Positions 10,201 to 21,397 of a stretch of DNA of 64,000 nucleotides are shown one piece after another. The stretch is from Butyriboletus loyo (lineage: Eukaryota; Basidiomycota; Agaricomycetes; Boletales; Boletaceae). Location: positions 1 through 64,000 of the forward strand of contig JBBPSI010000025.1 of assembly GCA_038093515.1 (NCBI GenBank), written 5' to 3'. The number at the start of each line of letters is the position of its first letter. Within the stretch, counting starts at the first letter, position 1. Both the position numbers and the translations under genes were made by a program. The notes under the pieces are model-generated. The model was given only the letters and a program-made list of their open reading frames with translations. It was not told the origin of the DNA and ran no database searches.

Positions 10201-10592
10201 TATAATGAACTGCAACAAGTATACATACATTAATCCAAAAAAGAAAGGTTACATTTCAGAACAATTATGTACAGCCATATACAGAACTTCAATATTTGCC
10301 ACAACTCGCTAATTACAGGTCATGTAGGTCAGGGTTGTACCTCATCAGGAAATGCAAAACCATTCTGAGCTCACTGAACTCACATCTTTGACTTGCCATC
10401 TGAGTTAAAAAATGTTCTGAGATCATACAATCATTAACTTAGAACATTGTAAGTGATTTATGTTAGTCAACCTTGGATACTCTCAGATAGTCAGAAACTG
10501 TCAAAATCAAATATTTAATTACATAAGCCCAACTATCAAAGATTTGAAGTACAATAGCTATATATTTTTACTATACTTTTTGTATGCTTTCT

Positions 10593-10614
10593 GACTACAC
10601 TTCAAAGTGTAGTC
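10593..10614. repeat. Perfect 10-bp-arm palindrome
   Basis: GACTACACTT, 2-bp loop CA, then AAGTGTAGTC. It could be a hairpin or remnant of a terminal repeat; no partner was identified. Confidence 0.5.
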
Positions 10615-10639
10615 AATAGACCATGACCTTAAAAAAGTG

Positions 10640-11279
10640 TACACTAGCTAGGCTGATATTGTTGTTGTAATTGCTCTAAATGTAGCTATTCCAGTTCTTG
10701 TTGTTGAAATCTCATAAACTGAACATATGCCTGTTATTGATGGGCTTGCAAAGCCTGTTGGTCCCTCTCCTGATTGAAATCAATGATATGTTGATATGGG
10801 GGAGGTTGTGCAGGAGGTAGTGCAGGACCAGCTTGTGCAGTAGCAGAAGGTGGGACAGAAGAATGACCATGTCTTTGATTATGTCTCCTTTGATGAGTGC
10901 TATTAAATTCCTCCAGCAAGTGAGCATTGTAGTCCACCCTACCCATTTGAGAAACATTCTGAAGTGGAGGAGGCTGATGAAATCTCATGGGATAAGGTGG
11001 ATGCTGAGGATCTTGCTGAAACTGGAATGGCTGAGGATGGTGGTGGTAGTAGTATATTCATAGGAGGAGGAATGCCAGGAATTGGTATTAGGAGATTATT
11101 CAATTTTTATATGCTTAGCATTTTATTTCATATTATACAATAAGATTAGGTAATTTACAATCAATGCAGCAGGGTTTGGCTGGTGATAAAATGGTGGAGA
11201 ACTCAAAACATGTGGATCATGCTCAGCTTGGTGAGAAGCATTTTGAGCATACTGGGGTGAGGTTGGGGGGGTTGACATG
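10640..11279 (-). pseudogene. Pro/Gln-rich protein remnant, unknown
   Basis: Not recognised. On the minus strand an ATG at 11279 opens a Pro-rich frame (MSTPPTSPQYAQ...) for about 40 codons. After an AT-rich, intron-like gap of roughly 100 bp a second frame (about 11040-10640) is Pro/Gln/His-rich: PQPFQFQQDPQHPPYP, then RVDYNAHLLEEFNSTHQRR, then a Gln-rich helix ending LEQLQQQYQPS. Two stops within it are TAA and TAG where CAA and CAG would fit the Gln-rich context, so C-to-T decay is a likely cause. It could be a decayed accessory ORF of a DNA transposon or a host gene. Function is unknown. Confidence 0.35.
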
Positions 11280-12042
11280 ATGAGGATATAGGGATATGTA
11301 ACTATCTATGTAGATATCTGGTCAATAACCAACCCAGACTATCCTAGTATACAGTTACTACTAAGACACTAATTTATTTATATATGTCTCAGCCCCCCTG
11401 ATGGAGTCAACACTTCACAAACAGGGCATGACCCCTGTGTGGTAATCACCTCAAGGAGGAACTTTGAAAATTCATCTGAATGGAAATAAAGCTTGAGGGA
11501 TATGGTTGCCCACAGGCTCACACCCTAAAGGCAGTGGGTGAAATGAAAAAGAAAACTGCAGGAAGTGGCAGTGCACCCACTTAAGCCTGTGGATTGGCTT
11601 TGCAAGCAGTAGAGAAGAAGAAATAGATGGATGGGAGAGGAGCAGCAGGGGAGGGAGGAAGAAAGAGGGAGCTGCTCTTCTTAGGCTTGGATGCTATGCT
11701 TTGGTATGCAAGCTTGACAAAAAAGGAAATTTCTTTCCCATACATCGCAGCAAGAGCAGTCCACAGCAACATTTATTGCAGGAACCTGTGTTTAGCCAAG
11801 CCACATGATTTTTTTTTGTCCAAAAAAGGCAAGTACCTGGGCAACCCAAGATAGTCAAAATAGTCAAAACAGTTGAAATACCTGAAATAAGTGTTGGGAT
11901 TCTCTTTCAAACTCAACCTTCATCTGCTCATCTTAAAGGTTATTATTTGCCATTTTTAATACACTATAAGCATTGTAAAAATGTCACAATTCCCAGTTGC
12001 CAATGTGGTTGATCATCTCATATTTCAAGCTCTGTGTATGTA
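11280..12042. other. Non-coding stretch with a possible Gypsy leader scrap
   Basis: About 11395-11470 loosely matches the Gy1 leader (ACAAACAGGGCATGACCCC against ACAAGGCACGACCC at 2710). The rest is AT-rich with no recognised gene. Confidence 0.35.
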
Positions 12043-13364
12043 CAGTGGCTCAAAAAACTGTCTGCATGTTTGCATACTTTACATTAAATATCACTCAATG
12101 CAATAGCCCCTGATCCCAACCCTATGTGGTGGGTGTATGAAATATGGTACCTACCCTTGGCCTTCTATTGGCCCAGGAATCAGGTAATATGGATAAGGTT
12201 TGATGGAATGTCAGCTATTCTAAAACAACACATCATGTGGACAGTTTTTTGACTTTAAGTTTTGATCACATATATTAGACCCTAGATGCTGTAATATCAT
12301 TACATACATCCATAAAGGGTCCTATTATGTCACCTTTATGTAACTGAGTATCAGCCAACATATATAAACCCCATCCTCCTATGTTTACTTTCTCACCATC
12401 ACCATGAAATCCATTTCCACCTCTCTAAGACAAAATATTATCTCTCTCTCCTCTCTTGACCTTTCAACTAGGAAGATTGCCTCCCAAACTGGCCTAGGGA
12501 AGTCTACTGTGGCTAGGGTACTCCAAGAGATCCAACCTGACAAGGAGAAGCTTCATGCTGGCTGTCCTTCTAAGCTTACTCCTACCAACAAATGTGCTAT
12601 TGTCCAGCAAATCATTACTGGCAAGGCCAAAAATGCAGTCCAGGCTACAAATTTCATCAATTCCATCATTGAACCTCCAATCCCCTCACATACAGTGAGA
12701 AAGGACCTCAAGGAGGGTGCATTTAAAGGCTGTGATAAAGAAGAAGAAATGTCTTCTTCCAATTAGCCCTAGAAAAAGATGATTTTCCTTTTCTCTCAAG
12801 TATCAATAAGGGCTGGAAGAGGATTATTTGGTTGGATGAGACCAAAATCAATAGAATTGGGTCAGATGGACAGGAGTGTATGTGTGGAAAAAGAAGAGAG
12901 AGAGCCTAACTGCCAGAGAGGTTAAAGGTACAGTCAAGTTTGGAGCAAATTTCCTGATGGTATAGAGTTTAATGGAGTGGGGGCTTTAAGTGAGGTTGAG
13001 GGCAGGATGGATGGTGAACAGTATGTGTAAATTCTAGAGGAAGAATTGCTATAACACATGGAGAAATCTGGAATTTCTCAACATGATATCATTTTTCAGC
13101 AGAATAATGATCCCAAACATACCTCCAAAAGAGCCCAGAATTGGTTTGAGGAGCAAGGAATCAAGCTTCTGGATTGGCCTGCACAATCTTCAGACCCCAA
13201 CCCCATTGAACACACTTGGAATCACCTCAAACAATGTCTCTCAGCTTATAATAGTGTTTCTACAGGAGTTTATTGATTATGGGAAAGGGTGGTGGTAGAG
13301 TGGGGGAATATTTCTGTGGAACAGTGTCACAAATGGATAGAAAGCATGCCTAGAAGAGTTCAGG
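12043..13364 (+). mobile_element. Tc-C copy a, 3'-truncated
   Basis: Begins CAGTGGCTCAAAAAAC after TA at 12041-12042. The left terminal repeat runs to about 12256, where the inner motif ACAGTTTTTTGAC lies in opposite orientation to the outer one. The element stops abruptly after MPRRVQ of the transposase; the C-terminal 13 or so codons and the right repeat are gone. Confidence 0.85.
12404..13364 (+). pseudogene. Tc-C copy a transposase, broken
   Basis: The start at 12404 (MKSISTS) follows the usual CACCATCACC context. Residues 1-120 carry the helix-turn-helix region (STRKIASQTGLGKSTVARVL). A stop after MSSSN and frameshifts scramble the middle, where the first catalytic Asp should lie (LDETKINRIG in another frame, near 12833). 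The C-terminal part (13058-13276) has FQQNNDPKHTS, where the Asp before Asn-Asp-Pro is replaced by Asn, and DPNPIEHTWNHL with the Glu. The N-terminal stop is identical to that in Tc-C copy d (57642), so it was inherited before the copies separated. Confidence 0.85.
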
Positions 13365-13469
13365 GAGAATGTATTTGACATACCATAAAGCATGAGAAAG
13401 CAGATGTAGAAAACCTTGGAAATGTGCAAAACATACATACATTGTCAATTTTCAGCTCAAGATGCTTCC

Positions 13470-13900
13470 AGATTCTCCCCTTCTAAGCAGAAATAGAAAA
13501 CACACACACTGTTCCTTCAGTCCACCCTCCTCTGTTTCCTCACTTACATGAATCTCAATAAACTGAGAGATGCTGCAATCTTTGCCTGTCTCATTGGCTC
13601 CTTTTATTCTGTTGCTCATCTTGGTGAGTTCACTGTCAAGGCCATTCACTCCTTCAATCCTGCATTTCACATCACCACTTCCAACTACTCAACTCATTGA
13701 CAGACAACAATGGTCTTCATGTCCATTCTTTTCCCCTTCCAGTCACCAAGTGCTCTATTTCAGGAGAATGTCTCCACTGTGCCCCATTCCTGGACCTCAC
13801 TGACCCTCTCAGGTAGTTGACCCATCATTTTCTCATGAATAACCCAGGTCCAAAGAATCACCTCTTTGCCTGGAAACACCCAAAAGGATTGTGCCCTCTC
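13470..13900 (+). pseudogene. Tyrosine-recombinase-like (Crypton-type) remnant
   Basis: The frame from about 13551 (KLRDAAIFACLIGSFYSVAH, then LGEFTVKAIHSFNPAFHIT) and a second frame from about 13810 (DPLR, then THHFLMNNPGPKNHLFAWKH and PKGLCPLS) match the order of the DNA breaking-rejoining proteins that are abundant in Agaricomycetes. Only the part before the catalytic Arg-His-x-x-Arg region survives. At least two frameshifts separate the pieces, and it ends at an LTR-C fragment. Assignment is by pattern memory of the family; a profile search against Crypton/tyrosine recombinases would decide. Confidence 0.55.
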
Positions 13901-13901
13901 T

Positions 13902-14208
13902 CACTGAATAATGCAAGATGGGACTGAGAGTGAAGAATCCTGCTACAGAAAGAACTAAGTCCAATCAATGGCAAAGAATAAGAAGGGTGCAATAAGATCA
14001 ACCATACAGGGAAGTAAAGAGGGAAACAAAGAGAGGATTACCAGAGAAGGTCATTCTACTGATGTTTACTTAAGAAACCTACAATTCCAGACTTCCTCAG
14101 CTGTGGAACAGACTAGAGAGGGAACAGAATGTAATGGAATTAATGGAGCCCATTGGCTATGGCTTGGAGGTTGAAGGACAAAGGCAGAAGGTGACTGGAC
14201 AAGCATAG
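13902..14208 (+). repeat. LTR-C fragment
   Basis: Matches the first about 300 bp of LTR-C at 44961 (GGGACTGAGAGTGAAGAA shared). The 3' half is missing and it is replaced by Helitron-derived sequence. Confidence 0.7.
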
Positions 14209-14229
14209 TAAATGTGTATTCCATACATC

Positions 14230-15850
14230 ATGTCTTGAGGTAGATAAGTGGTCCATTGCTCTCCTGTAGATCCTGATAAGTTGTGGGAAGCATCCAAGGA
14301 CAATCTCTGTGATGATCTGTGTCATCATCTCATCCATACTGTTCATATTCCAGAGCCTACTCATGAGCAGATATATGACTATGGCTTGCATTTCATAGCC
14401 CAGGACCTTAGAGGACATGGCAGAAGCTTGCTATACTATCCAGCCATGCTCAGGCCACAAGGCAATTGGGGTCTTCAGGAGGAAATCAGCTTATCAATGA
14501 ACAGCAGGCATTCAATATCCAGGAGTTGCAGCAATTTGTTGATAGGGCACTGCACACTCTGAATCCTCACCAGAGTGCTCTCTACCATGCAGCAATGGAT
14601 AGTGTTCTCAACTCTCATGGATCTGTGTTCTTTCTTCACTGTGGTGGTGGATGTGGCAAGACATATCTGGCCCAACTTATTTCAGCTGCTGTTCATTAAA
14701 GAGAGAGAATTGTCCTCTGTGTGGCCTCAACTGGCCTTGCTTTACTCCTTCCTGGTGGTTGTACTACCCATTCATGCTTCAAGATTCCCATTCCTTGCCA
14801 TGAGCAGAGTACCTGCAATATTAAGAAGGATGATGTTCACCATCAATTTATTCAAAGAACTTCTCTCATCATCTGGGATGAAGCTGCCTCTCAGCATCAT
14901 CATATGGTGGAATATGTGGATCATACTCTACATGACCTGATGCACCAGAATCATCCATTTGGAGAAATCACCACTTTGCTTGGTGGTGACTTCAGGCAAA
15001 CTCTTCCTGTCATTCAGCATGGCTCAAGAGAACAGATTATTCCAGCCACCCTCACTCACTCCAACCTCTGGTAAAGCCTGACTATCCACTATCTCCATCA
15101 GAACATGCGACTTGGCCAGGATCCAGAATGTGATGCATGGGCCCAGCAACTACTTCACATAGGAATTACTGATGAAGATTTGGAGCTACCTTAACACATG
15201 CACTGTGGTGATGACATGCCTTCCCTCATCAATGCCCTCTACTCAGGTTCATCAGATCAACTCTACCATTCTGGACTCTGTGGCCCCTCAAGAGAAGATC
15301 ACCTATCTCAGTTCTGACTCTGTCACTGAGAGAGAAGATGAGTATGTTCAGCCAGAGGGCCTGCATACCATCAACCCTTCAGGATTTCCCCTTCATAAAC
15401 TGGAGCTTAAGAATGGTGCACTACTCATGCTCTTGCACAATCTGGATCCTGTCCATGGTCTCTACAATGGTACTTGCTTGAGGCTCATATGATCTACTTG
15501 CTGCATTCTGGAGTGTTGTGTATTGAATGGCAATCAAGACAATATCAATACCACTGTCTTCATTCTCCACATAACTCTGAACACTGGTCTTGAAAATTCC
15601 CCTGTTCCCTTTCATTGGTTGTTGTTTCCTGTTCATCTGGCCTATTCAATGACAATCAACAAGTCACAAGGACAGACAGTGAAGCATGTTGGTCTGAACT
15701 TGAGCTCTCCTGTTTTCTCATGGACAACTCTATGTGACACTTTCATGCTGTAGTCATCCCAGGAACATGAAGGTGAAGATGAAGAAAATAGTACCAAGAC
15801 TACAAATGTAGTTTGGAATGAAGTATATAGAAATTTGGAAATCTGATTCA
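14230..15850 (+). pseudogene. Helitron Pif1-type helicase remnant
   Basis: C-terminal helicase part of a RepHel protein, the rolling-circle transposase of Helitrons. The order is: an upstream domain (LWEASKDNLCDDLCHH, 14280; THEQIYDYGLHFIAQDL, 14360), Walker A in FLHCGGGCGKTYLAQ (14635), a following strand VASTGLALLLPGG (14720), Walker B LIIWDEAA (14868), GGDFRQTLPVI (14980), and a C-terminal motif AYSMTINKSQGQTV (15640). Frameshifts near 14500, 14700 and 15490 and a stop near 15075 inactivate it. No Rep nuclease domain, no 5' TC end and no 3' CTRR hairpin were found. It is flanked by LTR fragments, so the element is a scrap. Confidence 0.85.
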
Positions 15851-15996
15851 CATTATATATTATGTATATATAGACTTTCTCATTGCATCACTATATACCC
15901 AATGGAATCTCTGACTTTACTATCTCCAACATGTGCTGAAAGCACAACATGTGAAAAACTAGTATACAATGACTCCAAAAACCATTGCAATATCTA

Positions 15997-16668
15997 TGTT
16001 ACAGTTTTTCCCTAAATATTGCCCTGCCACCCATTTTCCCACATTTTCACACCCTGCCATCTTCCATTCCCACAATACTGTATGTATGTATATTGCCTGC
16101 TCCCCAGCTGCCAGACTGGTATCCACTTTCCTCCTCCTCTCCTCCATAGATGTCTCCATTCCAGGATATGGAGATAGCCACTATGTTTTGCCTCACTGGC
16201 CCAAGTAACACAGCTGAGCTGTGGCATCTCCCTTTTCTTGACCAATGACATTTTATATATTTTGTAGCTTTCACATGATTAGATTACAATGTGTTCTTGA
16301 CTAGCACATCAAGACCCATATCCAAGGTCTCTGCTCCTCATGTCCCCTTTGCATTGTGGGCTCCACACTCCAGATGACACTGTTTTGCTTGCTGCTCTTC
16401 TTATTTGCCAGTGATATTTCCATTTACTCACAGAGCTTTGCTCCCTTTTACTGGCTCTTTGCCATTCCCTTAGAGTCATTCTGACTCATTCCAACTTACT
16501 TTCCCCTTTCCCCTACACTGCCACACACAGTATGGTCTGTGCACTTCACCAGCCAATATATATATCAGTACTTAGATCAGTACAACTCTCTTTAGCTAAT
16601 TCTACACATCTACCATGTGCATAGTAAGCTGATAAACATCTGCTCAATCTCATCTGGTCATCACCAGC
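15997..16668 (+). repeat. Old LTR-A copy, 3'-truncated
   Basis: Starts TGTTACAGTTTTTCCCTAA and follows LTR-A through the CACACAG...GGTCTGTGC promoter motif (about 16523-16542) to about 16668. The last roughly 100 bp are missing. Nearly all CpG positions seen in the young LTR-A at 21398 are TpG or CpA here, so this is the most decayed LTR-A copy. Confidence 0.75.
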
Positions 16669-16866
16669 CTCAGTACTGTGCAGACAGTGACTTATGTGGT
16701 TGAGTCCATGACACAAGTCTAAGTGTGCATGTGATTATGTAATATGTAGTGTAGCTACAATAATAACTCAACACTCCCCCTTGAGTGAAAAGCCTCAGCC
16801 CAAGCCCAGATGCAAAATGCTATGCCTTTCCACTTGGTAGAGCCTTTGTAAGGGTATCAGTTATCA
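16669..16866 (-). pseudogene. 3' tail of a Copia element and start of its LTR
   Basis: On the minus strand the end of a Copia RNase H (LTKALPSGKA-like, about 16862-16820) is followed by a purine tract (AAGGGGGAGTG) and TGTTGAG at about 16770, the expected start of a 3' LTR. The LTR runs into the LTR-A remnant. It is a different Copia subfamily from the one at 22.5-29.6 kb. Tc-C copy b is inserted just upstream. Confidence 0.5.
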
Positions 16867-16868
16867 TA

Positions 16869-17764
16869 CAGTGGCTCAAAAAACTGTCCACATGTTTGCA
16901 TGTTTTACACTACATACCACTCAATGCAATAACCCCTGATCCTAACCCTAGGTGGTGGGTGTATGGAATGAGGTACCCACTCTTGGCCTTCTATTGGCCC
17001 AGGAATCAGGTAATATGGATAGGGTTTGATGGAATGTCAGCTATTTTAAAATGACAGGTCATGCAGACAGTTGTTTGACTTTACAAAAATCCAACTATCT
17101 AGTATTTGGTATGAGCTCCCTTGGCCTTGATAACTGCTTCAACTCTTCTAGGCATGCTTTCTATCCATTTGTGACACTGTTCCACAGAAATATTCCCCCA
17201 CTCTACCACCACCCTTTCCCATAATTGATGAATTCTGTAGGAGCACTATTATAAGCTGAGAGACATCTTTTGAGGTGATTCCAAGTGTGTTCAATGGTGT
17301 TGAGGTCTGGAGATTGTGCAGGCCAATCCAGAAGCTTGATTCCTTGCTCCTCAAACCAATTCTGGGCTCTTTTGGAGGTATGTTTGGGATCATTATTCTG
17401 CTGAAAAATAATATGTTGAGAAATTCCAGATTTCTCCATGTGTTATAGCAATTCTTCCTCTAGAATTTACACATACTGTTCACCATCCATCCTCCCCTCA
17501 ACCTCACTTAAAGCCCCCACTCAATTGAATCCTATACCATCAGGAAATTTGCTTGACTGTACCTTTAACCTCTCTGGCAGTTAGGCCCTTTCTCTTCTTT
17601 TTCCACACATACACTCCTGTCCACCTGACCCAATTCTATTTATTTTGGTCTCATCTGACCAAATAATTCTCTTCCAGTCCTTAATGATACTTGATAGCAA
17701 AGGCAAATCATTTTTTTCTGGGGCTGATTGGAAGCAGACATTTCTTCTTCTTCTTCACAGCCTT
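16869..17764 (-). mobile_element. Tc-C copy b, cut off by Tc-B
   Basis: Begins CAGTGGCTCAAAAAAC after TA at 16867-16868. It contains the C-terminal transposase (17148-17439, minus: NNDPKHTSKRAQNWFEEQG and LNTIEHTWNHL, where the Pro of NPIEH is lost) and part of the middle. It ends exactly at the TA where Tc-B copy a starts. The other half does not resume beyond Tc-B. Confidence 0.8.
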
Positions 17765-17766
17765 TA

Positions 17767-19357
17767 CAGTGAGTGAAAAAACCCTTGCAATATTTCACTA
17801 TTTTGCACTAGATGCCATGTAGCACCTGATGGTGTGGGAATTCCGCTTAGCATTGGTGAGGTGGGTGATAGCACTGCCTCCTGGCTACAAATAGGTCCCT
17901 TGGTCATGTGATGTGGCCATGTGGCTGTGGAGATATGTCTATTCTAAAACAGGTATACCATTGCAAGGGTTTATTCACTTTTGGTGGAAGAAGGGTATTT
18001 GGGAGATATCAGTACTTGGTATAGCCTCCTTTGGCCTTGAGCACTGCCTGAACCCTCCTAGGCATGCTTTCAATCAACTTCTGACACTCTGCAACTGGTA
18101 TCTTGTCCCACTCCACCTGAATTCTCAGTATTCCCTTGGGGGGGTGTTCATATTCTGCAAGCCTCCTCTTGAGGTAACTCCAGGCATGTTCTATTGGATT
18201 AAGATCAGGAGACTGTGCTGGCCATACCATAGTACTAAACTCCTGTTCATCTAGCCACTCCTTGACCTTCTTGCAGGTGTGCTTGGGGTCATTGTCTTGT
18301 TGGAAAATGGTGTCAGGAGGATTGAGACCATAATACTAAAGAAAATCTTGAAGTTCATCCTTCAAAATTTGAAGGTATAGGTCCCCATCCATCCTACCAT
18401 CAATCTTGGCCAACCCTCTCCCAACTCATACAGCCCCACATCATCACAGAACCTCCTCCAAACTTGAGTGTTCCCTCCACCAGTCTATTACTGAGCCTCT
18501 CCCCTGGCTTTTTCCATACCCATTTGCATCCATCTGACCCTAGGCAATTGATTTTAGTCTCATCAGACCATACTACCCTCTTCCAGTCTTCCAGAGTCCA
18601 ATCTTTGTGAGCATAGGCAAAGTCTTGTTTTGCCTTGCAATGCCTGGCAGAGAGAATAGGACATTTTTGCTTGACCACAGCTTTCATACCAGATTTTTTC
18701 AAGTGCTGGCATACTGTGTTGGGGTTAAGGGGTTGGTTGATAATATTTGTGAGAGCTTTGGTCACCTGGACAGCATTTTCTGCCTTGTGAGTAGAGATGA
18801 GATGAATAGCATGGCAGATATTGGTAGGGGAGAGCTTGGATGGACAACCTCCAGTGGACTTTTGCAGAGTAGAACACTCCTTGGAACCAAGCCTAGAGAT
18901 GGTGGAAATCTGAAGGCCAGTGGTGGAGGCAATGGAGCAAGCAGAATGTCCAGAATCAAGCATAATCAAGGTGGTATTCTTTTGGATGGAGGAGATAGAT
19001 CTCATGGTGGTAGAAGTTGGGAAGAAAGAAGTGTGTGAACTTTTTCCAACTCAGACATAATGTTTATATGTGTATCTTTGTTTGTAGGACCAAACAAACA
19101 CAATTATCCTTTCATTTGACTGAGATTCCACTGTTGAGGCTGAAAGTGAATAAACCCTTGCAATGGTATACCTGTTTTAGAATAGACATATCTCCACAGC
19201 CACATGGCCACATCACATGACCCAGGGACCCATTTGTAGCCAGGAGGCAGTGCTATCACCCACCTCACCAACACTAAGTGGGATTCCCATGCCATCAGGT
19301 GCTACATGGCATCTAGTGCAAAATAGTGAAACATTGCAAGGGTTTTTTCACTCACTG
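17767..19357 (-). mobile_element. Tc-B copy a: Tc1/mariner element with mismatched flanks
   Basis: 1591 bp, bounded by TA at 17765-17766 and 19358-19359, ending CAGTGAGTG / CACTCACTG with about 215-bp terminal repeats. The left flank is internal Tc-C sequence and the right flank is Gy3 pol. Neither resumes on the other side, so the two flanks were probably brought together by recombination between Tc-B copies. Confidence 0.9.
18009..19005 (-). pseudogene. Tc-B copy a transposase, broken
   Basis: N-terminal 201 residues from the ATG at 19005 (MRSISSIQ): a helix-turn-helix with STISRLGSKE, then the first catalytic Asp in WSDETKINCLG. The frame ends SWERVGQD and stops at 18400, the same +1 break as the other Tc-B copies. 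The middle with the second Asp lies in another frame near 18290 and carries stops. The C-terminal part (18230-18009) has SPDLNPIEHAWSYL and ends YTKY. A deletion near 18125 removes several residues before IQVEWDK. It is inactive. Confidence 0.88.
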
Positions 19358-20572
19358 TAACTCCTGCCAGAATTTTTGTGCTCCAATTAGTCTATTACCT
19401 AGATCCCATTTGTCATACCATAGCCTATAAGCCAGTGGAGAAGAAGGTTTGCATGGTAGCAGCTCCTCTTAAGCAAGAGTTCTGTGCTATCCACTGCTTG
19501 CCAGACAAGCCATTGGCAGGGTTACCAACCATGCCTACTCACCCTCCAGAATTTATTCCAGGAACTCAATTCACCCAAGAGCATGCCAATGCTCTTGACC
19601 TCAACCCAGCTGAATGGCCATGGCCAGAGGAGTTAAAACTTGTCCACTGGATATTCTGCACACACAAGACTGCCTTTGCTTGGATTCTGATGGAGCAAGG
19701 ACTGTTGGATGAGCAGTATTTTCCACCAGTCAAGATTCTGACAGTGCCCCATCCATGGGTACTCCACAATATTCTGATTCTGCCTATGATACATAATGAA
19801 GCTATTCAGATGATCAAGGATCAGATTGTGTCAGAGATATACAAGCCCTCTGCAGCTGCATACCAATCTTGGTGATTCTGCATCATCAAGCAGGATGGAA
19901 AGTCACTCTGATTGGTCCACAACCCCCAGCCCCTGAATGCAGTCACTATCCATGATACTTCCACACCTCTGTTCATAGAGCATCTCACAGAATCATTCAC
20001 TGGATATGTAGTCTATGGGATGCTCAACCTATTTATGGGTTATGATCAGTGCCTCTTGCATGTGGAGTCATGGGATATGACTACCTTTGAGAGTCCTATG
20101 GGCCCACATCATCTTACCACTCTTCCTATGGGTCACACTAATGCTGTCCAGATTTACCAGGCAGATATGTCCTTCATACTACAGGATGAGATTCTGCATC
20201 ACATCATACCCTTCATGGATGATCTTCCAGTGAAGTCCATCCTTACCTGCTATCAGGGAATGGACAGAACTTACAAAACAATTCCAGAAAATCCTGGCAT
20301 TTGCCATTTTATCTGGGAACACCTGACTGTTATTAACTGCATTTTTCAAAGGTTACAGAACATAGGCACTATGGTGTCTGCCAAAAATTTCATGCTTGCT
20401 GTCCAAGAAGCAATTGCACTCTAGAGGGTTGCATTCATCTGGAAACAAAGGTTCAAAAGATCAGTGACTGACCAGAGCATTTCATACTTACCCAAGTCTA
20501 CAGATTCCTTGATACATGTGGCATATTACACATTTTTATCTGTGATTTTGCAAGTTCCCTTCACATCGGGAG

Positions 20573-21006
20573 TGTTACAATGTCCTTTCCTCACCCTATC
20601 CAACTGGACTACCATAGGCTATGCTTCCTTTCCTATGTACCAGTTGATTATATGATGCTTAGTCATCATTTCTACTTTTGGACACTGTTTCTTTCCTACT
20701 CCAGAATCTTCTAGAGTATTCTTTCCCATTTAATCTCTTTGACTTGTCTTGGCTCTTACTGACTCTTGACATCTCATACAACCTGATCCAGGCATGGTCT
20801 GTATGCTGATTCCCCAGTATAAATACCAGAAACATGTACCACTGTACCCTATCTAGTTCTATGCAATATACATACTTGCTAGCAACTTCTTCACTCCAGT
20901 CTCTAAGTGTGCACACTTAGACATAGACTGAGATTCCTTCACAACAGTCTAGTAGCTACTCTAGAGTGCTACCTGAAGTCTGGTTGTTAGCACCACAAGC
21001 ATAACA
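20573..21006 (+). repeat. Solo LTR-B, TSD GGGAG
   Basis: 434 bp, TGTTACAA...GCATAACA, flanked by GGGAG at 20568-20572 and 21007-21011. GGTCTGTAT (20795-20803) lies just before a TATA box, GTATAAATA (20818-20826). It is CpG-poor. It lies inside Gy3 pol. Confidence 0.92.
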
Positions 21007-21397
21007 GGGAGCATCCCAGCAGGAATCAATGCAGCATCTAAAAGATGCCATAATTGAGTCCCCTGCACTCCAATGCCTTGACTATGAGAGTGGACAAGAG
21101 GTTTTCCTAACTGTTGACACATCTGTGATTACAGTCAGGTTTATTCTGTCCCAGGAAGGTGAGGATGGCAAACACTATCTGAGTTGGTATGGATTGTTTC
21201 ACACTTTTCAAGCAGTCCAGATATTCATTTTTGCAATTGCTAAGCTTACAGTTGAGATGGATGCTGAATATGTTAAAGGAATGATCAACAACCCAGATCT
21301 GCAGCCCAACATGACCATTAACCAATGGATCATGGGAATACTGCTTTTCCATTTCAAGCTTGTTCATGTGCCTGCTAAAAGACATGCTGGTGCAGAT

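Noticed and set aside
11581..11854. Small ORFs with hydrophobic stretches on both strands
   Set aside because: Short, low-complexity, no homologous copy in the window and no start context; nothing to support a gene.
14620..15750. A cellular PIF1 helicase gene
   Set aside because: The upstream LWEASKDNLCDDL and YDYGLHFIAQDL blocks and the lack of introns or conserved neighbours fit Helitron RepHel; the frame is also broken several times.
18607..19038. Repeated 132-143-codon ORFs antisense to the Tc-B N-terminus (also at 36938, 38633, 51200)
   Set aside because: Their repeated presence only reflects the repeated transposon; composition mirrors the Thr/Ser/Ile-rich sense strand and there is no independent conservation evidence.
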